From Asanoa iriomotensis (GTDB lineage: Bacteria > Actinomycetota > Actinomycetes > Mycobacteriales > Micromonosporaceae): 64,000 bases of DNA. The notes under the pieces are model-generated. The model saw only the letters and a program-made list of their open reading frames with translations, was not told where the DNA came from and ran no database searches. Shown here piece after piece: positions 1-8,083 of this stretch (positions are counted from its first letter, which is position 1; each line of letters starts with the position of its first letter). Location: contig NZ_BONC01000025.1 of assembly GCF_016862515.1 (NCBI RefSeq), forward strand, positions 41,842 through 105,841. Reading direction: 5' to 3'. A program made the translations under genes and the position numbers.

Positions 1-79
1 TCACCACCTCGCCGCCGGCGCGTAGCGGGGTTGCGATGCGGACGACGCCGGTGTTCGCGAGATAGTCCAAAGCGGTCAT
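1..79 (-). CDS. Partial small protein, N-terminus only (DUF2255-like)
   Basis: The gene starts with ATG at 79 and runs off the left edge; only 26 residues (MTALDYLANTGVVRIATP...) are visible. The beginning resembles the start of DUF2255-type small proteins of actinobacteria, which have no established function. It lies just downstream of the LtrA gene on the same strand, 10 bases after its stop, so the two are probably co-transcribed. The family call is from memory of the N-terminal pattern and is weak; only the presence of a start codon and an open frame is certain. Confidence 0.45.
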   Translation of the reverse strand, partial: MTALDYLANTGVVRIATPLRAGGEVV

Positions 80-89
80 AACCGCGAGC

Positions 90-1247
90 CTACCGACCAA
101 ATGAGTGCAGGTTTGTCGTCCTTGTGCGCATCACCTGCGGCAGGTCCTCGATGATCAGGGCGACCGCCATGATCGCCAGCAGCGCGACCACCTGCGCGGT
201 CGCGTCGATGTGGCCGATGAAGATCGTGAGCATCGAGAGGACGGCCGCCATCAGGCGGTGTGGCACTCCCCGCCAGATCTTCAGCAGCATCAGGAACGCG
301 GCGTGGCCGACCAGGAACAGGGCCGCACCGGCCGCCAGTGCCGCGGCCGCATTCCATTTCAGCGGATCGAACGCGGCCGGGATCGCCTTCTTGATCCCAG
401 CAGAGAAGAGCACGACACCGATGATCATCGGGTAGTGCGCGTACGCCCACGCGAAGACCGCGATCAAGGCCTTGCGTCGCGGGTCCGTGATCCCGGCCAG
501 AGCCTGCGCCGAGCGCTCCTCGTCGCCGGCGAAGTACGCCCACCAGAAGTAGTAGGCCACACCGAGTCCGAGCAGTGCCACCAGCAGCGCGGAACCGTCG
601 AGGTCGACGCCCGCGAAGCCGAGGCCGATCGACACGATCGACTCGCCGATCACAATGATCATGACGAGCCCATGGCGCTCGACGAAGTGGTGCGCGTTGA
701 TCGTGAAGCCGCCGATCCGGGCCAGGTACGGCGTTACGAACTGGACGGCCAGCGCGGCGCCCCACCACCATGCCCGCTGGTCCGACGGCAGGAACCCGCC
801 GGCCAGCACGAGCCCCGCGGACAACAGGTTGAGCGGCGCGAGCGTGGTCGCGGCCCGGACCGCCGCCTCGCCGGCCGAACGCAGGAACAGCGCGCTGTGC
901 ACCAGGTTGACGACCAGATAGCCGACGCCGAACGCCCACCCCGTCTCGCCGAACGCCTCCGGGATCGCCAGCGCGATGACCAGGAAGCCGGCCATGCCGA
1001 CGAGCAGGAGCGTCCGGCGGTACGTGCTCGTCGGCGCCATCGCGTTGGTGAGCCAGGCGTAGCCCGAGTACATCCACCAGATGATCGCCAGCATCAGCAG
1101 CGACTGCCCGAGCCCGCCCCAGTCGAGGTGGTCGGCCAGGGTGTCGGTGAGCTGCGTGATCGTGAAGACGAAGACGAGGTCGAAGAAGAGCTCGAGGGTC
1201 GAGACCCGCACGGTGGGCTCGATGGGCGTCGCTGCCGCTTCGGTCAC
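90..1247 (-). CDS. Low temperature requirement A (LtrA) family membrane protein
   Basis: A 385-residue, strongly hydrophobic protein with about ten predicted membrane segments. The N-terminal part carries the LtrA signature: ST-LELFFDLVFVFTITQL followed by the WWMYSGYAWLTN segment, and later the conserved ERHGLVMIIVIGES stretch. LtrA was first linked to growth of Listeria at low temperature, but its molecular role is unknown. The start is GTG at 1247, directly preceding the family's conserved N-terminus. It sits downstream of the two-component genes on the same strand with an 11-base gap, so it could be the tail of that transcript. Confidence 0.85.
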   Translation of the reverse strand: MTEAAATPIEPTVRVSTLELFFDLVFVFTITQLTDTLADHLDWGGLGQSLLMLAIIWWMYSGYAWLTNAMAPTSTYRRTLLLVGMAGFLVIALAIPEAFGETGWAFGVGYLVVNLVHSALFLRSAGEAAVRAATTLAPLNLLSAGLVLAGGFLPSDQRAWWWGAALAVQFVTPYLARIGGFTINAHHFVERHGLVMIIVIGESIVSIGLGFAGVDLDGSALLVALLGLGVAYYFWWAYFAGDEERSAQALAGITDPRRKALIAVFAWAYAHYPMIIGVVLFSAGIKKAIPAAFDPLKWNAAAALAAGAALFLVGHAAFLMLLKIWRGVPHRLMAAVLSMLTIFIGHIDATAQVVALLAIMAVALIIEDLPQVMRTRTTNLHSFGR

Positions 1248-1257
1248 GCCCCGGACC

Positions 1258-1920
1258 CTAGGTCAATCCGGCATCCTGCGCGAGGAGCGCGACCTGGACC
1301 CGGTTGTTGAGGTCCAACTTGGTGAGCATGCGGGTCATGTGCGCCTTGACCGTGGCCACGCTCATGAACAGCTCGGCGGCGATCTCCGCGTTGGACTTGC
1401 CCTGGCCCACCGCGATCGCGACCTCGAGCTCCCGCTCGCTGAGCCGGGCCAGGAGCTCGCGCGACCGGTTGCGGCGCGCGTCGACGCCGTCGTCCGCGAG
1501 GTGCGCGATCAGCCGCCGGGTGACCCGCGGCGAGAGGATCGGGTCGCCGGCCGCGACGCGGCGCACCGCCTCCACGATCTCGGCCGGCGGGGTGTCCTTG
1601 AGCAGGAAGCCGCTGGCGCCGGCCCGCAGCGCGCGCAGCACGTACTCGTCGGCCTCGAAGGTTGTCAGCACCAAGACCTCGGGCGCGCCCTCCGTGCGGC
1701 GCAGGCGCTCCGTGGCGGTCAGACCGTCCATCTTGGGCATCCGGATGTCCATCAGCACGACGTCGGGCCGCACCTCGGCGACGGCGGCGGCCACCTCGCT
1801 GCCGTCGGCGGCCTCGCCGACCACGGTCAGCACGGGCGTGCCGCCGAGGATCATCGAGAGCCCGGCCCGGACCAGCGGGTCGTCGTCGACGATCAGAACG
1901 CGGACGGGCTCGTCAGTCAT
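1258..1920 (-). CDS. NarL/FixJ-type response regulator
   Basis: A 220-residue two-domain response regulator. Residues 6-120 form the receiver domain with the acidic pocket DDD at 12-14, phospho-acceptor D58 in VVLMDIRMP and the conserved K in LLKDTPP. Residues 155-215 form a LuxR-type helix-turn-helix (LSERELEVAIAVGQGKSNAEIA...TVKAHM). Its ATG overlaps the stop of the upstream histidine kinase gene by four bases, so the pair is translationally coupled. The target promoter is not evident; the divergent ABC exporter about 1.3 kb away is a typical target for this kind of pair, but that is inference from gene order. Confidence 0.93.
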   Translation of the reverse strand: MTDEPVRVLIVDDDPLVRAGLSMILGGTPVLTVVGEAADGSEVAAAVAEVRPDVVLMDIRMPKMDGLTATERLRRTEGAPEVLVLTTFEADEYVLRALRAGASGFLLKDTPPAEIVEAVRRVAAGDPILSPRVTRRLIAHLADDGVDARRNRSRELLARLSERELEVAIAVGQGKSNAEIAAELFMSVATVKAHMTRMLTKLDLNNRVQVALLAQDAGLT

Positions 1921-3134
1921 GCCGGCCACGGTAGCCAAGCGCGCAGCTCGAACTCGCCCGTGTCGGTGCGGCCGTGGGTCAGCCGGCCGCCGGCCAGGCC
2001 GGTGCGTTCGACCAGACCCACGATCCCCGTGCCGGTGCCCGGAATGCTCGCGGGCGCGCCGACCGGGGCCTGGTTGCGCACCGCGATGGTCAGACCGCTG
2101 CCGGCCGTACCCTCGAAAAGAATGTCGACCACGACGCCAGCCGCATGCTTGCGGGCGTTGGTCAAACCCTCCTGGACCACGCGGTACGCGTTGCGCCCGA
2201 CCGCGGCCGGCACCGCGTCGAGATCCTCGACCTTGCAGTCGACCCGGACCTTCATCCCGGCGCCCCGCGACTCCTCGATCAGGGCGGGCACGTCCGCGAG
2301 CGTGGGCTGCGGGCGAATCGGCTCGCTGTCCTCCTCGCGCAGCACGCCGATCACCTCCCGCAGGTCCTGCAGCGCCTGGTGCGCGCTGCTCCGGATCACC
2401 GCCGCCGCCCGGGCCACCTCGTCCGGCGGCGCGTCCGGGCGGATCTCCAGCGCACCGGCGTGCAGGCTCAGCAGCGAGATGCGGTGGGCCAGCACGTCGT
2501 GCATCTCGCGGGCGATCCGGGTGCGTTCCAGATGCTGGGCCTGCGCCACCCGGAGCTGCTGCTCGGACTCGGCGCGGTTGGCCCGGTCGTGCAGCGACAC
2601 GACGAGCTGACGGCGGGCACGGACGAACATCCCCCAAGCGAAGATCGCGAACGTGGCGAGGATCCCGAAGCCGGAAACCACCCAGTAGGGCATCGCTTCG
2701 TCCGGGCGCCAGGCCAGGAAAACCGGCGTCGTGGCGGCGCTGAGCACCGCGACCGGCGCCGAGATGCCGACCCGGCGGTGCACCGCGACGGTGAACAGGG
2801 TGACCAGGCCCGCAGCGGCGGCGGTCAGCGAGAACGCGCCGATCGGCACCAGGACCAGCGCGAGCCCGACCGGCCAGCGGCGCCGGAGCCACAACGCCGC
2901 GGACGACGCGACGCCCAGGGCGATGTCGGCGCATTTCACCCAGAGGGGCAGAGAGTCGTCGACCCACACACTGCCGGCCAAGGCCGCCGTCGACAACATG
3001 GCCAGCACGAAGATCAGTGAGTCGACCACCCAGTCCCGGGTCGAGCGCCGGACCGGCCGCGCATCGACCGTGTGCAGCAGCCCGCCCGGCAGCATGGACG
3101 GTATGTCCGGGCCGACCCGGGTTGCCAGACTCAT
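1917..3134 (-). CDS. DesK/NarX-type sensor histidine kinase
   Basis: A 405-residue membrane sensor kinase. Hydrophobic segments lie at about 36-58, 70-84, 88-140 and 150-172, followed by the HisKA_3 dimerisation helix with the phospho-acceptor H212 in EMHDVLAHRISLL and a GHKL ATPase end with N in GLTNARKHA and the G box GTGTGIVGLVER. No extracellular sensing domain is visible, so the signal may be membrane-borne. The start is ATG at 3134; upstream in-frame sequence lacks coding character. The gene is divergent from the ABC exporter genes at 3264-4951, an arrangement common for kinases that control an exporter. Confidence 0.92.
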   Translation of the reverse strand: MSLATRVGPDIPSMLPGGLLHTVDARPVRRSTRDWVVDSLIFVLAMLSTAALAGSVWVDDSLPLWVKCADIALGVASSAALWLRRRWPVGLALVLVPIGAFSLTAAAAGLVTLFTVAVHRRVGISAPVAVLSAATTPVFLAWRPDEAMPYWVVSGFGILATFAIFAWGMFVRARRQLVVSLHDRANRAESEQQLRVAQAQHLERTRIAREMHDVLAHRISLLSLHAGALEIRPDAPPDEVARAAAVIRSSAHQALQDLREVIGVLREEDSEPIRPQPTLADVPALIEESRGAGMKVRVDCKVEDLDAVPAAVGRNAYRVVQEGLTNARKHAAGVVVDILFEGTAGSGLTIAVRNQAPVGAPASIPGTGTGIVGLVERTGLAGGRLTHGRTDTGEFELRAWLPWPA

Positions 3135-3263
3135 GATCAAATGGTACGACCACCCGGCGCGGGCGGCATCAGACCAAAGTCGATATCGGTCGGCTACCTT
3201 CGGCGCGCGGCATCGACCTTGGCCCGAAGCGCTGGACCACCCGGCGCCGGCAGGCTTATCGGC

Positions 3264-4160
3264 ATGATCAGTGTGACCAGCTTGACCAAGCGGTACGGGG
3301 CGCACACGGCCGTCAACGACGTCTCCTTCGAATGCGCCCCTGGCACCGTGACCGGCTTCCTCGGCCCCAACGGTGCCGGCAAGTCGACCACGATGCGGAT
3401 GATCACGGGGCTGACCCCACCGACGTCCGGCACGTCGGCGGTGGCCGGGCGTCCGTACCGGCAGCTGCCCAACCCGGCCCGCGAGGTCGGCGTGCTGCTC
3501 GACGCCTCGGCGCAACACCCGGGGCGGACGGGGCGGGAGGTGCTCGCCCTGTCGGCGCGCACGCAGGGTGTCGCCCGCGAACGGGTCGACGAGCTGCTCT
3601 CGACCGTCGGGCTGGCCGGTCCGGCGGCCGGACGGCGCGTGCGCGGCTACTCGCTCGGCATGCGGCAGCGGCTCGGCATCGCGCACGCGTTCCTCGGCGA
3701 CCCGCGGGTGCTGATCCTCGACGAGCCGGCCAACGGGCTCGACCCCGAGGGCATCTTCTGGATGCGCAGCCTGCTGCGCGAGTTCGCCGATCGGGGCGGC
3801 ACGGTGCTGCTCTCTTCTCACCTGCTGCGCGAGGTGGAGGCGGTCGCGGATCGACTCGTGGTTATCGGGGGCGGTCGAATCGTGGCCAACGGCACCAAGG
3901 CCGAGCTGCTGGCCGGCGGCGGCGTGCGGGTGCGGGCGCTGGACCCGGCCACGCTGCGGGTGGCCCTGGAGCGGGCCGGCCTCGCGGTGACCGGTGGCGC
4001 CGACGGTGCGCTGATCGTGCAGGCCGAGGCGGAGCAGGTCGGGCAGGTCGCGGCCAGCATCTCGGCGGTGCTGATCGAACTGCGGCCGGTCGACACCGGC
4101 GGCCTGGAAGAGCTGTTCCTGACCCTGACCGCCGGCGAGGCCAAGGAGACCGCGCGATGA
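3264..4160 (+). CDS. ABC exporter ATP-binding protein
   Basis: A 298-residue nucleotide-binding subunit of a type-2 ABC exporter. Walker A is GPNGAGKST (residues 34-42), the signature is YSLGMRQR, Walker B is VLILDEP followed by the D-loop GLDP, and the switch histidine lies in LLSSHL. A 70-residue C-terminal extension with alternating charged and hydrophobic residues follows, as in DrrA- and BcrA-like ATPases. The ATG start at 3264 gives the normal N-terminus (ISVTSLTKRYG). Its stop overlaps the permease start (ATGA). The exported substrate is unknown. Confidence 0.92.
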   Translation: MISVTSLTKRYGAHTAVNDVSFECAPGTVTGFLGPNGAGKSTTMRMITGLTPPTSGTSAVAGRPYRQLPNPAREVGVLLDASAQHPGRTGREVLALSARTQGVARERVDELLSTVGLAGPAAGRRVRGYSLGMRQRLGIAHAFLGDPRVLILDEPANGLDPEGIFWMRSLLREFADRGGTVLLSSHLLREVEAVADRLVVIGGGRIVANGTKAELLAGGGVRVRALDPATLRVALERAGLAVTGGADGALIVQAEAEQVGQVAASISAVLIELRPVDTGGLEELFLTLTAGEAKETAR

Positions 4161-4951
4161 CCGCCACCCTGACGACGACGCCCGCCGCCGCCACCACGCC
4201 GCGGACGTTCACCCGGCCCGGCATCCTCCGGCTCACCGGCATCGAGCTGCGCAAGATGGCCGACACCCGGGCCGGGTTCTGGCTCATGGTGGCCACCGCG
4301 CTGATCTCGGTGGCGATCGTGGTCATCCAGCTGTTCGCCGCGGACCCGCCGGACCAGACGTTCAAGAACCTGTTCCAATCGACGCTGTTCCCCGTGGCGG
4401 TGCTGCTGCCGGTCCTGGGCATCCTGTCGGTGACCAGCGAGTGGACCCAGCGCACGGCGCTGACCACGTTCGCGATCACACCGCAGCGCCAGCGGATCGC
4501 GGCCGCGAAGGCCCTGGCCGCGGTGGTGTTGGGCATCGTCGCGCTGCTGCCGAGCCTCGGCGTGGCGGCGATCGGCAACGCGGTCGCGGGCGGCATGGAC
4601 AGCGCGGCGGGCGACTGGTCGTTCAGCGCGCTGCTGCTCGCGTACGCGGTGCTGTTCAACGTCGTCAACGTGCTGGTCGGCCTGGCGTTCGGCATGCTGT
4701 TCATGAACTCGGCCGTGGCGATCGTGCTGTACTTCGTCGTCCCGACCGTGTGGACGATCCTCACCCAGCTGATCTCCGCGATGCGTACCCCGTCGGAATG
4801 GTTCGACCTGAGCATGACGTCGACGCCACTCTTCGAGAACGCGGCGCTGTCCGGCGGAGAGTGGGCGCGGCTGGCGGCGTCGATCAGCTTCTGGGTGGTG
4901 CTGCCGGGCGTACTCGGCCTGGTCCGCCTGCTGAAGCGCGAAGTGAGCTGA
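4157..4951 (+). CDS. ABC-2 type permease
   Basis: A 264-residue integral membrane subunit partnering the preceding ATPase, with which it overlaps by four bases. A hydrophilic N-terminal 40 residues (Thr/Ala/Pro-rich, then GIELRKMADTRAGFW) is typical of ABC-2 permeases, which begin with an amphipathic coupling helix. Six hydrophobic spans follow. The conserved segment LLPVLGILSVTSEWTQRTALTTF is the E-W-x-x-[RT] region found in bacitracin or lantibiotic-type and other ABC-2 exporters. The substrate cannot be deduced. Probably controlled by the divergent two-component pair. Confidence 0.88.
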   Translation: MTATLTTTPAAATTPRTFTRPGILRLTGIELRKMADTRAGFWLMVATALISVAIVVIQLFAADPPDQTFKNLFQSTLFPVAVLLPVLGILSVTSEWTQRTALTTFAITPQRQRIAAAKALAAVVLGIVALLPSLGVAAIGNAVAGGMDSAAGDWSFSALLLAYAVLFNVVNVLVGLAFGMLFMNSAVAIVLYFVVPTVWTILTQLISAMRTPSEWFDLSMTSTPLFENAALSGGEWARLAASISFWVVLPGVLGLVRLLKREVS

Positions 4952-5020
4952 ATTCCGAGAAGGTGGCGTGGGCGGTCGCGGGTCGGGGGTCCCGCGGCCG
5001 CCCACGCCGCTGTGCGCAGA

Positions 5021-5407
5021 ATGGCTGGTATGGCGAAGGGTGCGTGCCCGTGCGGCAGTGGGCAGTCGTACGACCGGTGCTGCGGTCCACTGCACCGCGG
5101 CGCGGCCGTCGCGGCCACCGCGGAGCGGCTGATGCGCTCGCGCTACAGCGCGTTCGCGGTCGGGGACGCCGACTATCTGCTGCGAACCTGGCACAGCCGG
5201 ACGCGGCCGGAGTCGCTGGAACTCGACCCGGCGCAGCGCTGGGTGGGCCTGGAGGTGCTGGCCACCCGCACGGGCGGGGTCGACGACCGGTCGGGCGTCG
5301 TCGAGTTCCGGGCGAGCTATCGGCATGGCGGGCGCACGGACGACCTGCACGAGCGGAGCCGATTCGTCCGGGAGGACGGCGAGTGGGTTTACGTCGGCGC
5401 GCTGTGA
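5021..5407 (+). CDS. YchJ-family SEC-C motif protein
   Basis: A 128-residue protein of the UPF0225/YchJ family. It opens with the SEC-C zinc-binding motif CPCGSGQSYDRCCGPLH, which coordinates zinc through Cys and His, followed by the conserved RYSAFAVGDADYLLRTWHS core of the NTF2-like domain. The precise function is unknown. Starts at 5021 and 5030 are both possible ATGs; neither has a strong ribosome binding site, and a GTG at 5012 is also in frame. Its stop codon overlaps the GTG of the following DUF402 relic, so the two were once coupled. Confidence 0.85.
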   Translation: MAGMAKGACPCGSGQSYDRCCGPLHRGAAVAATAERLMRSRYSAFAVGDADYLLRTWHSRTRPESLELDPAQRWVGLEVLATRTGGVDDRSGVVEFRASYRHGGRTDDLHERSRFVREDGEWVYVGAL

Positions 5408-5945
5408 CCTTCGCGCCGGGCACCACGGTCGCGTGGCGCAACGTCTTCGGGGGCCGGCTGTGGTCGGCGATCCCGACGCGGGTCCTGCACGACACGGGCC
5501 GGGTGGTCACGGCCGCACACTGGCCAGGCGTGTCGTGCGCGGTGCCCACGGCATGGCTCGACGGCGACCCGTTCGGGCCTGCTCGCTGATCTGCTCTCGG
5601 GCTCCTGGCACGGGCGCCTGGTGGTACGTCAACTTCCAACGCCCGTGCGTCCGCGGCCCGGGCACGGTCGACACCTTCGACCTGTTGGTCGACCTGGTGC
5701 TCAGCGACGACCTGACCTCGGCGACCTGGAAGGACGAGGACGAGTACGCGGATGGCCGCCGGTCGGGGTTGATCGACGCCGCGGACCATGTGCGTCTCAC
5801 CGCGGCGCGCGAGCGAGCCCTGGCCCTGGCCCAAGCCCGCCGCGGCGCGTTCGCCGACACCCGTTGGCACGACTGGTCGCCCACATCGGACTGTGCCCTT
5901 CCGGCCCTGAGCGCAACCGACATGAAAGCGGCGCGAAGCGCCTAA
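5404..5945 (+). pseudogene. Frameshifted DUF402 family gene
   Basis: The first frame starts at GTG 5404 (overlapping the YchJ stop) and encodes a typical DUF402 N-terminus, TFAPGTTVAWRNVFGGRLW...PTAWLDGDPFG, ending at TGA 5587-5589. Coding then moves to another frame for about 14 residues (ADLLSGSWHGR) and to a third frame from about 5623, where the conserved DUF402 C-terminus is seen: WYVNFQRPCVRGPGTVDTFDLLVDLVL, then WKDEDEY and FADTRWHDW. About 20-30 residues of the normal middle are missing between the second and third parts. At least two indels are therefore needed, so this is a broken gene or, less likely, a cluster of sequencing errors. Confidence 0.8.
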
Positions 5946-6050
5946 AGGGCTGTCCCGGGCTCGCGGTGGTGCGGACCGTCGCTCCCGCTGGACACCGCTC
6001 CGCTTCGCTGCGCTGCCATGTCCGCGCTGGGTCGCTCGGCGGCAGATCTT

Positions 6051-6086
6051 GGTAATCGGCTGCTGCTGTAGCAGCAACCGATTACC
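6051..6086. repeat. 36-base near-perfect palindrome
   Basis: Two 17-base arms (6051-6067 and 6070-6086) match at 16 of 17 positions around a two-base centre. The arms begin GGTAATCGG and end TGCTGCT. The element lies in the 299-base gap between the broken DUF402 gene and the FAD monooxygenase; no gene is seen in that gap. There is no T-tract, so a simple terminator is not favoured. A regulator binding site or a REP-like element is possible. Confidence 0.6.
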
Positions 6087-6244
6087 GACGTTCTCCGTGT
6101 CGTGGTGGCCTGGTCGCCGGGGATCTCATGCCACAGCCGATCGCAGGTGCTGCCGATCCGGGACAAGCCGGCGCCACCCGAGCCCAGCGGCTGGTCTTGT
6201 TCCGGGGTCACCCCGATCGTCGTCGTAGGAGGACACTGGGCGGC

Positions 6245-7270
6245 ATGACCGATCCGCGAGTGTTGATCGTGGGTGCCGGGATCGCCGGGTTGGGTGCGGC
6301 GCAGGCGTTGCGGGCCCACGGGATTAAGGCCGACGTGGTCGAGCGCCATCCGCAGGCCGACGCCGGCGGCACCGGGATCTATCTGCCCGCCAATGCCGTG
6401 CGGGCGCTCACCTCGCTCGGGTTCGGTGACGAGATTCGTTCCGTCGGCCATGAGATCCGCCGGCAGCGGCTGCTCGACCACCGCGGGAAGGTGTTGCTCG
6501 ATCTGCCGATCGAGCAGGTCTGGGGTGGCATCGCGCCGAGCGTCGCGGTGCGGCACGCCGAGCTGCGGCGCATTCTGCGGTCCGGGCTCGAGAGCGAGAT
6601 CGTCGTCAAGACGTTCGTCTCCGACGATGCCGCGCCGTATGACCTGGTGGTCGGCGCCGACGGCATACGGTCGGCGGTGCGGGGGTGGGTCTTTCCGGAC
6701 GCGGCGCCGCGGCGGGTCGGCGAGCTCGCCTGGCGGTTCGTCGCGGACGGCTACGTGGTCGACCACCTCTGGTGCACGTGGCAGGGCAACGGACGCACGT
6801 TTCTGGCCGTCTCGCTCGGGGGCGGTCAGGTCTACTGCTACGCCGACCTGACCGCTGCCGCACCGCCGCCCGGCGACTGGCGTCGGGTCTTCGACGAGTT
6901 CCCGGAGACGGTGCGCGACCTGGTAGCCCGCGCGACCGACGCACACGCGAGCACGATCGAAGACGTCTTCCTCGACACCGTCGCCCGTGGCAAGACGGTC
7001 CTGATCGGCGACGCGGCGCACGCCTTCTCACCCAACATGGCGCAGGGTGCGGCACTCGCCCTCGAAGATGGGCTGGTGCTGGCCGAGCACCTCGACGACC
7101 TGGCCAGCTATGCCCGGCGCCGGGTGGCACGGGCGCGCTGGGTCCGCGACCAGACCCGCCGCCGCGACCGCGCCCGCCACCTGCCACCCCCACTCCGCGA
7201 CGCAGTGCTCCGCACCGTGGGCCCGCGCCTCTTCAAGGCCGCGTTCCGACCACTGCACGACCCACCCTGA
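6245..7270 (+). CDS. FAD-dependent monooxygenase (class A flavoprotein)
   Basis: A 341-residue flavoprotein. The dinucleotide motif VLIVGAGIAGLGAAQAL is at the N-terminus, DLVVGADGIRSAVR (the DG motif that contacts FAD and NADPH) is near residue 140, and VLIGDAAHAFSPNMAQGAALALEDG (the GD motif) is near 255. This order is that of PHBH-like aromatic or polyketide hydroxylases. The ATG at 6245 has a good ribosome binding site (AGGAGGA, 6228-6234). Length and C-terminus (RRDRARHLPPPLRD...FRPLHDPP) look complete. Degenerate copies of this C-terminal stretch follow directly downstream. Substrate unknown. Confidence 0.9.
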   Translation: MTDPRVLIVGAGIAGLGAAQALRAHGIKADVVERHPQADAGGTGIYLPANAVRALTSLGFGDEIRSVGHEIRRQRLLDHRGKVLLDLPIEQVWGGIAPSVAVRHAELRRILRSGLESEIVVKTFVSDDAAPYDLVVGADGIRSAVRGWVFPDAAPRRVGELAWRFVADGYVVDHLWCTWQGNGRTFLAVSLGGGQVYCYADLTAAAPPPGDWRRVFDEFPETVRDLVARATDAHASTIEDVFLDTVARGKTVLIGDAAHAFSPNMAQGAALALEDGLVLAEHLDDLASYARRRVARARWVRDQTRRRDRARHLPPPLRDAVLRTVGPRLFKAAFRPLHDPP

Positions 7271-7276
7271 CAGGCG

Positions 7277-7655
7277 CGGGACCCGCTGAGTCCGCGACCA
7301 GACGCGACCGCGCCCACCACCTAGCGCCGCCACTGCGCGACCCAGCGCTCCGCACCGTGGGCCTGTGCCTCTTCAGGGCCGCGTTCCGACCGCTACATGA
7401 CCCTCCCTGACAGCCGCGGGACCCGCTGGGTCCGCGACCACACGACCGCGCGGCCGCGCTCGCCACCTGCCTCCGCCACTGCGCGACGCGGTGCTGCGCA
7501 TCGTCGGCCCACGCCTCCTCAAGGCCGCGTTCCGACCAGACACACCGCCGGGATCGCGCTCGCCGCCTGTTCCCGCTCTGCGCAACGCCGTGCTCCGCAC
7601 CGTAGGCTCGCGGTGCTTCATGGCCGCCTTCCGACCGCTGCGCGACCCACCCAGT
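7277..7655 (+). repeat. Tandem degenerate copies of the monooxygenase 3' end
   Basis: Three imperfect copies, each about 100-140 bases, of the last ~130 bases of the preceding gene: about 7277-7411, 7412-7550 and 7551-7655. Each encodes, in shifting frames, recognisable versions of the same tail: LRDPALRTVGLCLFRAAFRPLHDPP, then LRIVGPRLLKAAFRP, then LRNAVLRTVGSRCFMAAFRPLRDPP, compared with LRDAVLRTVGPRLFKAAFRPLHDPP in the intact gene. The copies contain stop codons and frame changes and are not genes. They look like remnants of tandem duplication or of lost paralogues. Confidence 0.8.
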
Positions 7656-8083
7656 CAGGCACCCTGCCCTGACGCGGACCTGTGGGCCCGGCAGCCCGGT
7701 GGGTTTCCTCGGTTGTGAACGAGGTGGGGCGGGCCCGTGGGCACGACCTTTCTCGGCGCGCGAGTGGCCGGGTTGGTGCCAGGCTCTGAGTCAGACCGCT
7801 GCGTGCCTCCAGGAGCAGCGCAGCGAGACAACTAGCCACCGCGCGCCCGTGCGTCGACTGCGGGCAGAGCGACCCGAGCGTCCGTGTCGACGCGGGTTCG
7901 ACTCCTGGGCGCAGGGCCGCATCGACCCGCACGCCGCGACGGCGGCGCCGGCTATTGGTTTGGCACGTTGAATCGCAGCGCGCGCACTGGCCGGCCCGAC
8001 GACCCGGGCCTGGCTGGCGGCTCGGGCGCTGATGCTTTCGTCGCGGCCCGTGGCGATCGCGGCGTGGCTGGCACAATTGCCCG
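7656..8083. other. Non-coding stretch
   Basis: About 430 bases between the repeat relics and the phosphotransferase-fold gene. Several short open frames exist on both strands but none has a ribosome binding site, a recognisable motif or the codon bias of the neighbours. I see no RNA gene or clear hairpin. The promoter of the next gene is presumably here but could not be placed. Confidence 0.5.

Noticed and set aside
5587..5589. In-frame TGA in the DUF402 gene as a selenocysteine codon, tempting because the window has selC and selA
   Set aside because: Continuing in the same frame gives no DUF402 similarity; the conserved continuation is in other frames, so indels explain it.
7699..7971. Open frames in the region after the repeat relics as genes
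   Set aside because: No ribosome binding site, no motif, Arg/Pro-rich composition typical of random high-G+C frames.
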